Positions 42,392 to 52,991 of a stretch of DNA of 64,000 bases are shown one piece after another; the first letter of the stretch is position 1, and each line of letters starts with the position of its first letter. The position numbers and the translations under genes were made by a program. The notes under the pieces were generated by a model. The model was given only the letters and a program-made list of their open reading frames with translations, had not been told where the DNA came from and ran no database searches. This stretch comes from Cupriavidus taiwanensis (lineage in GTDB: Bacteria > Pseudomonadota > Gammaproteobacteria > Burkholderiales > Burkholderiaceae). The stretch lies in contig NZ_LT977070.1 of the NCBI RefSeq assembly GCF_900250075.1, positions 3,125,019 to 3,189,018 of the forward strand, written 5' to 3'.

Positions 42392-43210
42392 TCAGCCGTG
42401 GCGGTAGCGGTTGATGGTCTCGCGCGTCTGCAGCGCGACGTTGCGCGCCGCTGCCGCGAAGTCCTTCTCGCGGCTGGCGTACAGGATGGCGCGCGACGAA
42501 TTGATCATCATGCCGGTGCCGTCGGCGGTGCGGCCGGCCTTCACCGTGGCCTCGATGTCGCCACCCTGGGCGCCGATGCCGGGAATCAGCAGCGGCATGT
42601 CTCCGACGATCTGGCGCACGCGCGCGATCTCGTTGGGGAAGGTCGCGCCGACCACCAGGCCCATCTGGCCGGTGGTGTTCCAGCGCTCGCGCGCGGCCTC
42701 GGCCACCAGCTGGTATAGCGGCTTGCCGTCGACCTGCAGGAACTGCACGTCGGAACCTCCCGGGTTGGAGGTGCGGCACAGCACGATCACGCCGCGGCCC
42801 GGGTAGGCGAGATAGGGCTGCATCGAGTCAAAGCCCATGTACGGGCTGACCGTGACCGCATCGGCCTTGTAGCGCTCGAAGGCTTCCAGCGCATAGTGCT
42901 CGGCGGTCGAGCCGATGTCGCCGCGCTTGGCGTCGAGGATCACCGGGATGCCAGGGTGCGCATCGTGGATATAGTGGATCAGTTGCTCGAGCTGGTCTTC
43001 GGCGCGCTGCGAATGGAAGTACGCGATCTGCGGCTTGAAGGCGCAGACCAGGTCGGCGGTGGCGTCGACGATCTCGCGGCAGAACGAGAAGATGGCGCCG
43101 CCGGCTCCGGTCAGGGACAGCGGAAGCTTGTGCGGATCAGGATCGAGCCCGACGCACAGGAGGGAATCGTTGCGCTGCCAGGCGGCAGCAAGCTGCTCGG
43201 TGAAAGTCAT
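42392..43210 (-). CDS. pyrF: Orotidine 5'-phosphate decarboxylase
   Basis: A 272-residue enzyme of the longer, group-2 OMP decarboxylases (about 270, against 245 in E. coli). It makes UMP in pyrimidine synthesis. Key segments: [40 protein letters not shown], the catalytic [20 protein letters not shown] with Asp-Lys-Asp tetrad residues, and [20 protein letters not shown] with the phosphate-binding loop. It is monocistronic. Confidence 0.97.
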   Translation of the reverse strand: MTFTEQLAAAWQRNDSLLCVGLDPDPHKLPLSLTGAGGAIFSFCREIVDATADLVCAFKPQIAYFHSQRAEDQLEQLIHYIHDAHPGIPVILDAKRGDIGSTAEHYALEAFERYKADAVTVSPYMGFDSMQPYLAYPGRGVIVLCRTSNPGGSDVQFLQVDGKPLYQLVAEAARERWNTTGQMGLVVGATFPNEIARVRQIVGDMPLLIPGIGAQGGDIEATVKAGRTADGTGMMINSSRAILYASREKDFAAAARNVALQTRETINRYRHG

Positions 43211-43436
43211 GGGTACTCGGAATGTCCTGGTGGCGCCGGCGTCTCATCGTGAGGCCGATCCTGGCCCATCTGGCCGATCAGGCCGATGGACTCGGCCGGC
43301 GCGGTTGGCCGCAGCGGCGTGAAAACCTTTCATCCCTGCAGCATATGTCGCTTTCGGCAATTTTACCCGCTGCGTGCTATCGTTTTGCGCTTCGTCTCAA
43401 AACAATGCGCGGCATCCCGCACAGCCGCGTCCCGTC

Positions 43437-44336
43437 ATGTCTCTCGATCGCCGTGGTCTCTTCCTGCTTGTGGTGCTGACGCTCGCCTGGGGCATCAACT
43501 GGCCCATCATGAAGGTGGGCGTGGCGCATTTCCCGGCGATGGGCTTTCGCCTGCTGTGCATGGCCGGCGGGCTGGGGGCGCTGGGGGTGGCGCTGCGGCT
43601 GCGCGGCGATTCGCTGGCCGTGCCGCGGCGCGAATGGGGCACGGTATTGCGGCTGGCGCTGCCCAACATGGTGATCTGGCACCTGTTCGCAATCTGCGCG
43701 GTCAAGCTGCTGTCGTCGGGCCGCGCCGCCATCCTGGGCTACACCATGCCGATCTGGGCGGTGGTCTGGGGCCTGGTGTTCTTCCGCGAGCGCATCGGCG
43801 CATGGGCCTGGCTGGGCATCGGCTGCGCGCTGGCGGGCACGGTGCTGCTGCTGTCGGGCGAGCTCGCCGCGCTGACCGGCAGCCCGGCCGGCACGCTGCT
43901 GATGCTGCTGGCCGCGGCCGGCTGGGGCTTCGGCACCCAGCTGATGAAGCGCACCCCGACCGACGTGCCGATCGGCGCCATGACCTTCTGGATGCTGGCC
44001 GTGACGTTGCCCTTCCTGGCGCTGGGCACGCTGCTGCTGGAAGACGGCTGGCGCATGCCCACCGCCATCGAATGGGCCGCGATCGCCTATAACGCGGTAG
44101 TGGTCTTCGCCTTCTGCCACCTGGTCTGGTTCGGGCTGGCGCGCAGCCTGCCGCCGGTGGTGTCGAGCCTGTCGATCATGTTTATCCCGGTGGTCGGCGT
44201 GTTCTCCGGAATGTGGCTGCTGGGCGAGCAGCCGCACTGGCAGGACTACGCCGCGATCGTGCTGATGTTCCTGGCGCTGTCCTCGGTGATGCTGGCGCCG
44301 CTGCTGTGGCGGCGGCTCCGTGGCGCTTTCGGCTGA
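43437..44336 (+). CDS. EamA/DMT family permease
   Basis: A 299-residue inner-membrane protein with ten predicted helices in two EamA repeats. The first begins LFLLVVLTLAWGINWPIMKV and includes LSSGRAAILGYTMPIWAVVW; the second includes PAGTLLMLLAAAGWGFGTQL, WFGLARSLPPVVSSLSIMFI PVVGVFSGMWLLGE. Members export amino acids, purines or other small metabolites; the substrate cannot be told from sequence. Its start ATG 43437 gives MSLDRRGLF; pyrF is divergent across 226 bp. Confidence 0.93.
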   Translation: MSLDRRGLFLLVVLTLAWGINWPIMKVGVAHFPAMGFRLLCMAGGLGALGVALRLRGDSLAVPRREWGTVLRLALPNMVIWHLFAICAVKLLSSGRAAILGYTMPIWAVVWGLVFFRERIGAWAWLGIGCALAGTVLLLSGELAALTGSPAGTLLMLLAAAGWGFGTQLMKRTPTDVPIGAMTFWMLAVTLPFLALGTLLLEDGWRMPTAIEWAAIAYNAVVVFAFCHLVWFGLARSLPPVVSSLSIMFIPVVGVFSGMWLLGEQPHWQDYAAIVLMFLALSSVMLAPLLWRRLRGAFG

Positions 44337-44412
44337 CACCCCGGGGCACGTCCCCGGGGCGCGCCACGGGTCGCGGAGCGGCAACGGCGCGCGCCCGTCG
44401 CGGAGATTTCAC

Positions 44413-44442
44413 TTAACAAGCCACCCTCCGTTGGGCTACACT
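44413..44442 (+). promoter_or_regulatory. Predicted promoter of the candidate 6S RNA
   Basis: TTAACA (44413-44418) and TACACT (44437-44442) are 18 bp apart, with a start expected near 44449. It is the best sigma-70 match in this gap and points into the structured RNA segment. Confidence 0.5.
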
Positions 44443-44474
44443 CGCGGCCATCACAATCCCGGAGAAATTACGTG

Positions 44475-44660
44475 GGCAGTAGCATCGGGTGTTCGAGTTG
44501 GCGCGGCAACGCTGCGACCTCTGCGAATGCCATGTCACTGCGGGCTGCGTAACGACGACCCGCCCGGAGCACCCGGCTCCGCGCTTCGTCGGCCTTGCCC
44601 GCAGTCAGAACTGCGGGCGAGTGTCTTTCCGTGCCACCGGCGGCGCCTCCATGCGCGCCC
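44475..44660 (+). ncRNA. ssrS: Candidate 6S RNA
   Basis: The segment can fold like 6S RNA, the RNA polymerase-binding regulator. A closing stem pairs GCATCGGGTG (44482-44491) with CGCCTCCATGC (44643-44653), with mismatches. It is followed by an asymmetric bulge with TTCG on the 5' side and GGCGG on the 3' side, as in E. coli, then a stem GTTGGCGC / GTGCCACC. A 3'-side hairpin (GCCCGCAGT / ACTGCGGGC) and an apical part (CGACGA / TCGTCG) also match the layout, and the length (about 175-185 nt) fits. The usual neighbours zapA and ygfA are absent, so this is a structural call made by eye. Confidence 0.5.
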
Positions 44661-44904
44661 ACCGGGGCGGATCTTCCCTCTCCCGGCTAGCCAGCCAACC
44701 CAGGCAAACGCCATCGCCTTGTCCGCCTGCCCCGCGCAGCCGCGGCACAGCGCGATCACGCTTGCCCGTGGCCCGGCCTTGCGCGGCATGCCGCGCGGCC
44801 ATGACGGGGCATGACGCAATACCTGGGAATGCGGCGAGCCGCCTGCGCTTGTCTTCGCGCTTGTCTTTGTTTTTCGTCGCAATCAGCAATAAGGAATCCC
44901 GGGG

Positions 44905-45867
44905 ATGATCAACCTGTTCGTCCTGCAAAAAGGCCGGCTTGCCCAGGAGCAGGTCGACGAGCGCAATGAGCTGCTGCAGCACAAGCCGATCTGGATCGAT
45001 GTCGTCAATCCCGACGACGAGGAACTGAACTGGATCAAGGAAGCCTATGGCGTCGCCCTTCCTGAACTGGAAGACCTGGGCGACCTGGAAGCGTCCGCGC
45101 GCTATTTCGAGGGCGAGGACGAGAACATCCATATCCGCACCGACTTCCTGCTCGACGAGGAAGAGGTGTCGCGCAACGTGCGCGTCGCCTTCGTGCTGAC
45201 CAAGGACGTGCTGTTCTCCATCCACGACGAAGACCTGCCGGTGTTCCGCCTGGTGCGGCTGCGCGCGCGCATGCGCCCAGGCTCGGTGCGCAATGCCAAG
45301 GACGTGCTGATGGACCTGTACGCGACCGACGCCGAATACTCGGCCGACTCGATCGAGGAAATCTACGAACGCCTGGAAGAAGCCAGCCGCCGCGTGTTGG
45401 CCGAGAACGTGACCGATGCCGCCGCGGCCGACGTGCTGGAAACCATCGCGCGCGAGGAAGACCTGAACGGACGCATCCGCCGCAACGTGATGGACACGCG
45501 TCGCGCGGTGTCCTTCCTGATGCGCAGCCAGCTGTTGTCGGCCGAGCAGCAGGACGAGGCGCGCCAGATCCTGCGCGACATCGACTCGATCGAGAACCAC
45601 ACCGCGTTCCTGTTCGACAAGATCAACTTCCTGATGGACGCCACCGTCGGTTTCATCAACATCAACCAGAACAAGATCATCAAGCTGTTCTCGGTGGTGT
45701 CGGTGGCGCTGATGCCGCCCACGCTGATCGCCAGCATCTACGGCATGAACTTCAAGTTCATGCCGGAACTGGACTGGGGTGCCGGCTATCCGTGGGCGAT
45801 TGCGCTGATGGCGGTGTCGGCGGCAATCCCGCTGGTGTATTTCCGCAGGAAGGGGTGGCTGAGCTGA
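44905..45867 (+). CDS. corA: Magnesium/cobalt transporter CorA
   Basis: A 320-residue protein (E. coli 316). A long cytoplasmic acidic N-terminal part (to about 255) is followed by two C-terminal membrane helices. The second begins after the family signature YGMNFKFMPELDWGAGYPWA, where the GMN motif forms the pore entrance; the positively charged end RRKGWLS follows helix 2. CorA imports Mg2+ and also Co2+ and Ni2+ as a pentamer. The ATG is preceded by a GGAATCCCGGGG stretch, a modest ribosome-binding site. It is separated from upstream genes by the long structured gap. Confidence 0.96.
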   Translation: MINLFVLQKGRLAQEQVDERNELLQHKPIWIDVVNPDDEELNWIKEAYGVALPELEDLGDLEASARYFEGEDENIHIRTDFLLDEEEVSRNVRVAFVLTKDVLFSIHDEDLPVFRLVRLRARMRPGSVRNAKDVLMDLYATDAEYSADSIEEIYERLEEASRRVLAENVTDAAAADVLETIAREEDLNGRIRRNVMDTRRAVSFLMRSQLLSAEQQDEARQILRDIDSIENHTAFLFDKINFLMDATVGFININQNKIIKLFSVVSVALMPPTLIASIYGMNFKFMPELDWGAGYPWAIALMAVSAAIPLVYFRRKGWLS

Positions 45868-45878
45868 GGGCGGCGGCC

Positions 45879-46652
45879 TCAGTCGGGCAACGTCGCTGCC
45901 CCCATCCGCCGCGCGATGATGCCCGCCTTGGCGCGGAAGTTCACGCGCACGTTGGCGCAGTACTCCTTCTTGTCGAAGCACTTGGGCGCCGGCAGCGCCG
46001 CCGCCAGGCGCGCTGACTGGCCCACGCTGAGCTTGTCGGCGCTGGTGCGGAAGTAGTGCTGCGCCGCGGCCTGCGCGCCGAACACGCCCTCGCCCCACTC
46101 CACCGAATTCAGATAGATCTCGTAGATGCGCTGCTTGTCGAGCCAGAACTCGAGCATCCACGTGATGGCGAGCTCCTGGCCCTTGCGCAGGTAATGCTGC
46201 TCGGACGACAGGAACAGGTTCTTGGCCAGTTGCTGCGTGATGGTGGAGCCGCCGCGCACGATGCGCCCGCGCTTCTTGTTGCGCTCCCAGGCATCGAGCA
46301 TGGCATCGAGCTCATAGCCGGGATGGTTGACGAAGTCGGCGTCCTCGCTGGCGATCACCGCGCGCTTGAGGTTGCGCGAGATGCGGTCGTATGGCACCCA
46401 TTGCCGGTCGAGGCCGCAGCTCCACACATTGATGCCGCACAGGCGCCAGCGCTCGGCGCGCATGAAGGTGGTGGTGGCGGGATTGAGGTACTGCCAGCTG
46501 GCGATCTGCACGAAGAAGTACAGCTGCATCGCCACCACCCCGGCGACCACGCAGCCCAGCAGGTAGCCGAGCCAGCGCACCGGATTGAAGACGGCGCGCG
46601 CCGGCGCCGCGTGGGTGCGGGCGGCACTGGCCGTGCGGTTGCGGTTGGCCAT
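45879..46652 (-). CDS. mtgA: Monofunctional biosynthetic peptidoglycan transglycosylase
   Basis: A 257-residue protein (E. coli 242) with one N-terminal membrane helix ([20 protein letters not shown]) and a periplasmic GT51 domain. Motif 1 [20 protein letters not shown] contains the catalytic Glu; motifs [55 protein letters not shown] follow. It polymerises lipid II into glycan strands. The ATG lies 17 bp after aroE, in the order tonB-aroE-mtgA common in Burkholderiaceae. Confidence 0.96.
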   Translation of the reverse strand: MANRNRTASAARTHAAPARAVFNPVRWLGYLLGCVVAGVVAMQLYFFVQIASWQYLNPATTTFMRAERWRLCGINVWSCGLDRQWVPYDRISRNLKRAVIASEDADFVNHPGYELDAMLDAWERNKKRGRIVRGGSTITQQLAKNLFLSSEQHYLRKGQELAITWMLEFWLDKQRIYEIYLNSVEWGEGVFGAQAAAQHYFRTSADKLSVGQSARLAAALPAPKCFDKKEYCANVRVNFRAKAGIIARRMGAATLPD

Positions 46653-46669
46653 GGCCGGCGGCGTCCCGG

Positions 46670-47557
46670 TCAGCCCTTGGGTTCGGCCTGCAGCGCGGCG
46701 CGCAGCTCGGCCAGCACGGGCGCGGTGCGGGGCCGCACGCCACGCCAGATATAGAAGGCCTCGGCGGCCTGCTCGACCAGCATGCCCAGGCCGTCGCTCA
46801 CGCGCGCGCCGCAGCGTGCGGCGAACTGCAGGAACACGGTGGGCTCGGCGCCGTACATCATGTCGTAGGCCAGCACGCCCTCGCCCAGCAGGAACTCGGG
46901 CACCGGCGGCACCTCGCCCTGCAGGCTGCTCGACGAGGCATTGATCACCACGTCGACGGCTTCATCCTCGGACAGGCCCTCGAGCGCATCGAGGCCGCCG
47001 CCCCACAGCTCGACGCCATACTGGTCGGCCGCCTCGACAAACTCCTCGAGCATGTCGCTGGCGCGCGATGCGGTGCGGTTGGCCACCACGATGCGCGAAG
47101 GCCGGCATTCGATCAGCGGCAGCATCGCGCCCATGGCGGCGCCGCCGGCGCCGAGCAGCAGCACCCGCTTGCCTTCGATCAGGGTGTCGAGGTTGTCCTG
47201 GATATCGCGCACCAGGCCGATGCCGTCGGTGTTGTCGCCGTGGATCAGGCCTTCTTCGATCCACAGCGTGTTGACCGCGCCGGCGGCCTCGGCGCGCTCG
47301 GTCAGGCGGTCGGCCAGATCATAGGCCTCCAGCTTGAACGGCACGGTCACGTTGCAGCCGTAGCCGCCGTCGGCGAAGAACTGGCGCACGATGTCGGCAA
47401 ACCCGTCCAGCGGCGCCTCCAGGCGGTCATATTGCACGGCCTCGCCGGTCTGGCGCGCGAAGGCGGCGTGGATCGCCGGCGAACGGCTGTGCGCGACCGG
47501 GTTGCCGATCACCACATAGCGGTCGGCGCTGGCTTGGGAAGGGTCAGTGGATGTCAT
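46670..47557 (-). CDS. aroE: Shikimate dehydrogenase
   Basis: A 295-residue NADP-dependent enzyme (E. coli 272) of aromatic amino-acid synthesis. Substrate motif [20 protein letters not shown], catalytic Lys in [30 protein letters not shown], the Rossmann loop [20 protein letters not shown] and the C-terminal [19 protein letters not shown] are present. Its start shares one base with the upstream tonB stop (TGATG). aroQ, another enzyme of the same pathway, lies at 56.0 kb. Confidence 0.97.
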   Translation of the reverse strand: MTSTDPSQASADRYVVIGNPVAHSRSPAIHAAFARQTGEAVQYDRLEAPLDGFADIVRQFFADGGYGCNVTVPFKLEAYDLADRLTERAEAAGAVNTLWIEEGLIHGDNTDGIGLVRDIQDNLDTLIEGKRVLLLGAGGAAMGAMLPLIECRPSRIVVANRTASRASDMLEEFVEAADQYGVELWGGGLDALEGLSEDEAVDVVINASSSSLQGEVPPVPEFLLGEGVLAYDMMYGAEPTVFLQFAARCGARVSDGLGMLVEQAAEAFYIWRGVRPRTAPVLAELRAALQAEPKG

Positions 47558-48489
47558 CAGCGTGCCTGCAGGCGGGTTTCCAGCCCGCTGCGCGAAAACT
47601 TGAAAGTGGATATGACTTCGAGGATGTCCTGGCGCGCCGACATCTCCGCGGTAAAGGCGCCGAACGGCGCGGCCGCGCGCACGATCGCCACCGCCTGGCG
47701 GTCCAGCGCGGGATCGCCCGAGCTCTTGACCACGTCGATGGCATCGACGTTGTAGCCATCGCGGTTGTAGCCGAGCTTGCCCTGCCGGTTGACGTTGATC
47801 ACCAGGATCAGCTGCCCGTAGAGCGGCTTGCCGTTGCGTTGCGGGAAGTCCGTGGTGCCGCGCGCCTCGATCTTGCGGCGCAGCCGGTCGTAGTACTGCG
47901 CGTAGTCGACCGCCTGCGCGCTGGTGGCGGTCAGCTGGAAGCGCTTGGGCCGCTTGGCGTAGTGCTCCAGGTTGCGGCCGATCTCGGCTTCCAGCCTGGC
48001 CATCTCGTCTGCCGAGGTGCGCTCGTCCTGGCCGCGCTGCGGTGTGTCCTGGCGCTTCTCGCCCGGCTTGAGCGGCTGGTTGCGCACCGCTGGGGCGGCT
48101 TCGCGCGACTGGGTCAGCAGGCGCTGCTGCTCCTGTTCCAGCTGCTCGACGCGGCGCTGCACCTGGCGCACCAGGTCGCCCTCCTGCGTCAGGGTCTGCG
48201 CCGGCAACGGCGTGGTGGCGCGCTGCAGGTCATGGTCGCCGCCGCCGTCGAGGTTGGCCTGCGCCAGCGCGGTCGGGTTGCGCGGCTTCTGGGCGGACTT
48301 GGCATTGACCAGCACCACGTCCAGCGCGGCGTCGCTGCGCTTGATCTCGAACACTTCCGGCGCGGCCACCCGCACCATCAGCAGCAGCGCGTGCACGGCC
48401 ACGGAAATGGCCAGCGCCCGGGCGAGCATACTGCTGTTGTGCCACCTGGCATGCCACCAGGGGCGGGAAGCGGCAAGAGTGGCGTTCAC
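47557..48489 (-). CDS. TonB family protein
   Basis: A 310-residue protein. One N-terminal membrane helix (LARALAISVAVHALLLMVRV) with the TonB-type SVAVHALLL signature is followed by a periplasmic stretch, a Gln/Glu-rich coiled coil (VRQVQRRVEQLEQEQQRLLT) and a C-terminal TonB domain (LYGQLILVINVNRQGKLGYN ... AVAIVRAAAPFGAF). The Pro-Glu/Pro-Lys repeat of classical TonB is missing. It may energise a transporter or act in the envelope; no ExbBD genes are adjacent. Start is GTG 48489 or ATG 48429; the latter leaves almost no cytoplasmic tail. Confidence 0.88.
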   Translation of the reverse strand: MNATLAASRPWWHARWHNSSMLARALAISVAVHALLLMVRVAAPEVFEIKRSDAALDVVLVNAKSAQKPRNPTALAQANLDGGGDHDLQRATTPLPAQTLTQEGDLVRQVQRRVEQLEQEQQRLLTQSREAAPAVRNQPLKPGEKRQDTPQRGQDERTSADEMARLEAEIGRNLEHYAKRPKRFQLTATSAQAVDYAQYYDRLRRKIEARGTTDFPQRNGKPLYGQLILVINVNRQGKLGYNRDGYNVDAIDVVKSSGDPALDRQAVAIVRAAAPFGAFTAEMSARQDILEVISTFKFSRSGLETRLQAR

Positions 48490-48612
48490 GATGGATGGAT
48501 GAGGGCTCGGGAGACCAGCGCGGCGCTATGGCCGGTGCCGGCTGGCAGAGCGGGGCAGCGGGCCCCGGATCAGACCCGCATTGTAAGGGAGCCCCGCGGA
48601 TTTCCGAAGGCT

Positions 48613-50715
48613 TCAGCCGGCCGCCGGGGTGTCGGTGTCGCGCTCGCCCGACGCCTCGCCGCCGGCGTCGCCGCCCGCTTCGGCCGGCTGCTGATCCGGC
48701 ACGCCCGCGGCGTGCTCGGCGGCTTCCTCGGCCGCCGCCTCGGCTGCGGCTTCGGCAGACATTTCAGCGGCTTCCTCGTCGCTTTCCAGCTCTTCCTCAG
48801 GGACTTCCCCTTCACCGGCAAAGATCTCCAGCACCCGGCATGAGACCTCCAGCGTGATCTCGTCGGTCTCGCCGATCTCCAGCAGCACCTGGGTGCCGCG
48901 CTGCGCCTGCACCAGTTCGGGCACGCGCGTCACCAGCGGGATCTCGGTAAAGCGCACCGCGCCTTCCTTGAGCACCGAGGCCACCATGCGCTCGCGGTTT
49001 TCCTGCTTGAGCCAGCGCAGGCACCAGTAGCGCTCCATGGTCGACTGGTGGTCGGCATAGGCGGCGTAGGTGCCTTCGAAGTCGGCCACCGCGGCCAGCA
49101 GGTCGGCGTCCTTGGGCTTGAACGGCGCCACCAGCTTGGCGGTCACGCCATGCTGGGCCACCGCCAGGATCTGCCACTGGTTGACCAGGTCGACATAGCG
49201 GCGCAGCGGCGAGGTGCTCCACGCGTACTGCGCCACGCCCAGGCCTTCATGCGGCGCCGGGTACGTCTGCATGCGCGTGCGGTGCATGCCCCATGCCTTC
49301 TGGGTGCGGTAGATGCCGGGCACGCCATGGTCCGCCAGCAGCTTGCCCCAGGTGCTGTTGGCCAGGATCATCATCTCGGCCACGATCTTGTCCAGCGGCG
49401 AGCCGCGCTTGCGCTGCTCGATGCGCACGCGCTGGCTGCCGTCGGCCTGGTCGTCGAGATAGAAGTTGAAGTCGGCGCGGTTGTGGGTCTCGGGACGCAG
49501 GCCGCTGGCCAGGCGCGCCTTCTGGCGCTCGTCGTACAGGTAGCCGGCAAAGTGCCACAGCCGGGTCAGCGCCTCGCGGAACGGGTAGTCGCCGGTGCCC
49601 TCGGCGAGCGAGGCCTCGGTAATGACATCGTCGAGCAGGTTGTGGCGCAGGTTGGCGGCGATCGGCACCATCTCGGCGCGGGTTTCGCTGCCGGTGATCA
49701 GCCACACCGACGGGTCCACCGTCACGTACAGCGACAGCGCCGGACAAACCCGGCCTTCCTGCAGCGTGTAGCGCTCCACCACCGGGTCCGGCAGCATGGT
49801 GATCTTGTCGCCCGGGAAGTAGACCGTCGACAGGCGCTGGCGCGCGATCGCGTCGAGCGGCTCGCCGCGGCGGATACCCAGCGCCGGCGCGGCGATATGG
49901 ATGCCGAAGCGCAGCTTGCCGTCGGGCAGCTGCGTTACCGACAGCGCGTCGTCGATCTCGGTGGTGGTGACATCGTCGATCGAGAACGCCTCGACCTCGG
50001 CCAGCGGCAGGTCGGCCGGCGGCTCGGGCACGTCGGTATCGGGAAAGCCGGTGCCCTTGGGGAAGCACTCGGCAAGGAACTTGGCCTCGTGCAGCGCGCG
50101 CGCGCTGGCAACGCCGCCGGCGGCCACCATCAGCCGCATCGGCGACATGCCGAGCGCGCTGCAGGCCGCGTCCATGGCCTTGTATTCGAGGCTGTTCTTG
50201 TCGGGCTTGAACAGCAACTGCAGCACCTTGTTGCGGAACGATTCCGGCAACGTCAGCGCCTTCAGCTGGTCCTCATACTCGGCCTGCACCAGCGCCTGCT
50301 GGCGCTTGCGCTCGAGCGCGGCCAGCGCGGCCTTGAGCTGGTCCTCGGGCGCGCGCTGGTAGCGGCCGCGCCCCTTGCGGCGGAAGTACACCGGGTTGCC
50401 GTGCAGCGCCATCGCCAGCGCCGCCTGCTGCACCGCGCCGGGCTCCGCCCCGTAGTAGTCGGCGGCCAATTCGGCGAAGCCGAACTCGGCCTCGGGCGCG
50501 CATTCCCACAGGAAGTCCAGGTCGATCTCGGCCACCATGTCGCCGGTCTGGCGTACCAGCTCGGGCGCCGACGGCTGCGCGAACTGCAGCAGCACGTCGC
50601 GCGACTTGACCTTGGTGCGCTTGCCGGCCGGCAGCTCCACCTGGTAAGCCTCGCCCTGCTGGTTCAGCACGGTGCCGGCGCGGATCTCGCCGCCTTCTTC
50701 GAACAGCAACTGCAT
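48613..50715 (-). CDS. RNase II/R family exoribonuclease (RNB domain)
   Basis: A 700-residue protein. The RNB catalytic core starts near residue 245 with EAFSIDDVTTTEIDDALSVT, whose clustered Asp residues bind Mg2+, then GIHIAAPALGIRRGEPLDAI, RLSTVYFPGDKITMLP, and later AEMMILANSTWGKLLADHGV and AQYAWSTSPLRRYVDLVNQW. A short S1-like region follows. The ~75-residue C-terminal tail is Ala/Glu-rich, acidic and low-complexity. It degrades RNA 3' to 5'. The N-terminal part differs from E. coli RNase II cold-shock domains, so I leave it without an rnb or rnr symbol. The tonB-like gene lies 123 bp further on. Confidence 0.92.
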   Translation of the reverse strand: MQLLFEEGGEIRAGTVLNQQGEAYQVELPAGKRTKVKSRDVLLQFAQPSAPELVRQTGDMVAEIDLDFLWECAPEAEFGFAELAADYYGAEPGAVQQAALAMALHGNPVYFRRKGRGRYQRAPEDQLKAALAALERKRQQALVQAEYEDQLKALTLPESFRNKVLQLLFKPDKNSLEYKAMDAACSALGMSPMRLMVAAGGVASARALHEAKFLAECFPKGTGFPDTDVPEPPADLPLAEVEAFSIDDVTTTEIDDALSVTQLPDGKLRFGIHIAAPALGIRRGEPLDAIARQRLSTVYFPGDKITMLPDPVVERYTLQEGRVCPALSLYVTVDPSVWLITGSETRAEMVPIAANLRHNLLDDVITEASLAEGTGDYPFREALTRLWHFAGYLYDERQKARLASGLRPETHNRADFNFYLDDQADGSQRVRIEQRKRGSPLDKIVAEMMILANSTWGKLLADHGVPGIYRTQKAWGMHRTRMQTYPAPHEGLGVAQYAWSTSPLRRYVDLVNQWQILAVAQHGVTAKLVAPFKPKDADLLAAVADFEGTYAAYADHQSTMERYWCLRWLKQENRERMVASVLKEGAVRFTEIPLVTRVPELVQAQRGTQVLLEIGETDEITLEVSCRVLEIFAGEGEVPEEELESDEEAAEMSAEAAAEAAAEEAAEHAAGVPDQQPAEAGGDAGGEASGERDTDTPAAG

Positions 50716-50966
50716 CGATCGGTACTTTCAACTATGCGCGGAACCGCGCCGGGCGGCCTTGTGGCCAGCGCTGGAGCGGATCCTGTGGGAGAAATGGTGC
50801 CACCGCGCGCACCCGGACATCAACGCGTGCGAACGGGAACGGGTGCGGGGCGCGCGGGCCCTGTCGGCGGCCTGCCGGCAGCCTGTGGCGCACCGGCGGC
50901 CGCGCCGCCAAGGACCGGCCTGAGACCTGGCATGATACCGCACCCCGGTCCGGCCGCCCGCCGGGC

Positions 50967-52365
<1,399 letters not shown>

Positions 52366-52369
<4 letters not shown>

Positions 52370-52980
52370 GCCGCGCCGGTGCCGGCCGGCGTCTTGCCGC
52401 CGGGGCCATAGCCGCAGAAGGCGAGGACATCGTCGACGTAGTCGGCAAACTCGCTGATGCCGTGGTCGCTGCCCTCGATCACGCGGATCTTCGCGCCGGG
52501 GCAGGCATCGACCATTTCGCGGTAATCCAGCACCTCGTCGCCGGTGGCCGCGATCAGGTAATAGCGCTCGGGCCGGGTGATGATGTCCACGCGCAGGTCC
52601 AGCAGTTCCTGCAGGTGGCGGCGTTCGACCGTGACCGAACCGCCGCCGTGCCACAACGGCTGTTCGCCCAGGTAGCTTTCGAGGTCGGTCCAGGGATGGA
52701 TGGCGGGATTGAGCAATACGGTCTTGCAGCCGTGCCGCTCGCCCAGCCAGCGCGCATAGAAACCGCCCAGCGATGAGCCGACGATGGCGATTTCCTGGTC
52801 ACCGCCCGCCCGCGCGGCGCGGATCGCCGCCTCGGCCTGGGCCACGGCCAGCGCCGGCGAGACATTGAGCGTGGGACAGGCGTAGTAGCGCCCCACGCCC
52901 CACTCGCGCATGCGCGCCTGCACCAGCTGGGCCTTGAACGACTGGGGCGAAGAGCGGAATCCGTGCAGATACAGCAGCAT
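52366..52980 (-). CDS. YqiA/YcfP family alpha/beta-hydrolase (esterase)
   Basis: A 204-residue protein of the UPF0227/YqiA type. It opens [20 protein letters not shown] with the oxyanion loop HGF, has the nucleophile elbow GSSLGGFYA (Ser near 69), [23 protein letters not shown] with a likely Asp, and the catalytic His in [10 protein letters not shown]. It probably hydrolyses small acyl or phospho esters in the cytoplasm; the natural substrate is unknown. It lies 11 bp after mpl and overlaps ubiC, in keeping with the mpl-yqiA order seen in related genomes. Confidence 0.92.
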
Positions 52981-52991
52981 GGCGGGTCCGG

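Larger units (their letters stand above)
44337..44904. other. Long intergenic region between the DMT permease gene and corA, 568 bp
   Basis: The longest gene-free gap in the window. It contains a predicted sigma-70 promoter and a candidate 6S RNA (listed separately). The part from 44662 to 44904 holds the corA leader and possible corA promoter; I see nothing else specific. Frames through the region have low similarity to real proteins and cross the RNA structures. Confidence 0.6.

Noticed and set aside
44489..44908. A 139-codon frame across the corA upstream gap
   Set aside because: It crosses the paired segments of the candidate 6S RNA, is rich in Arg/Ser/Ala/Pro, and shows no domain. A 26-codon frame from GTG 44472, preceded by GGAG, was also not called for lack of support.
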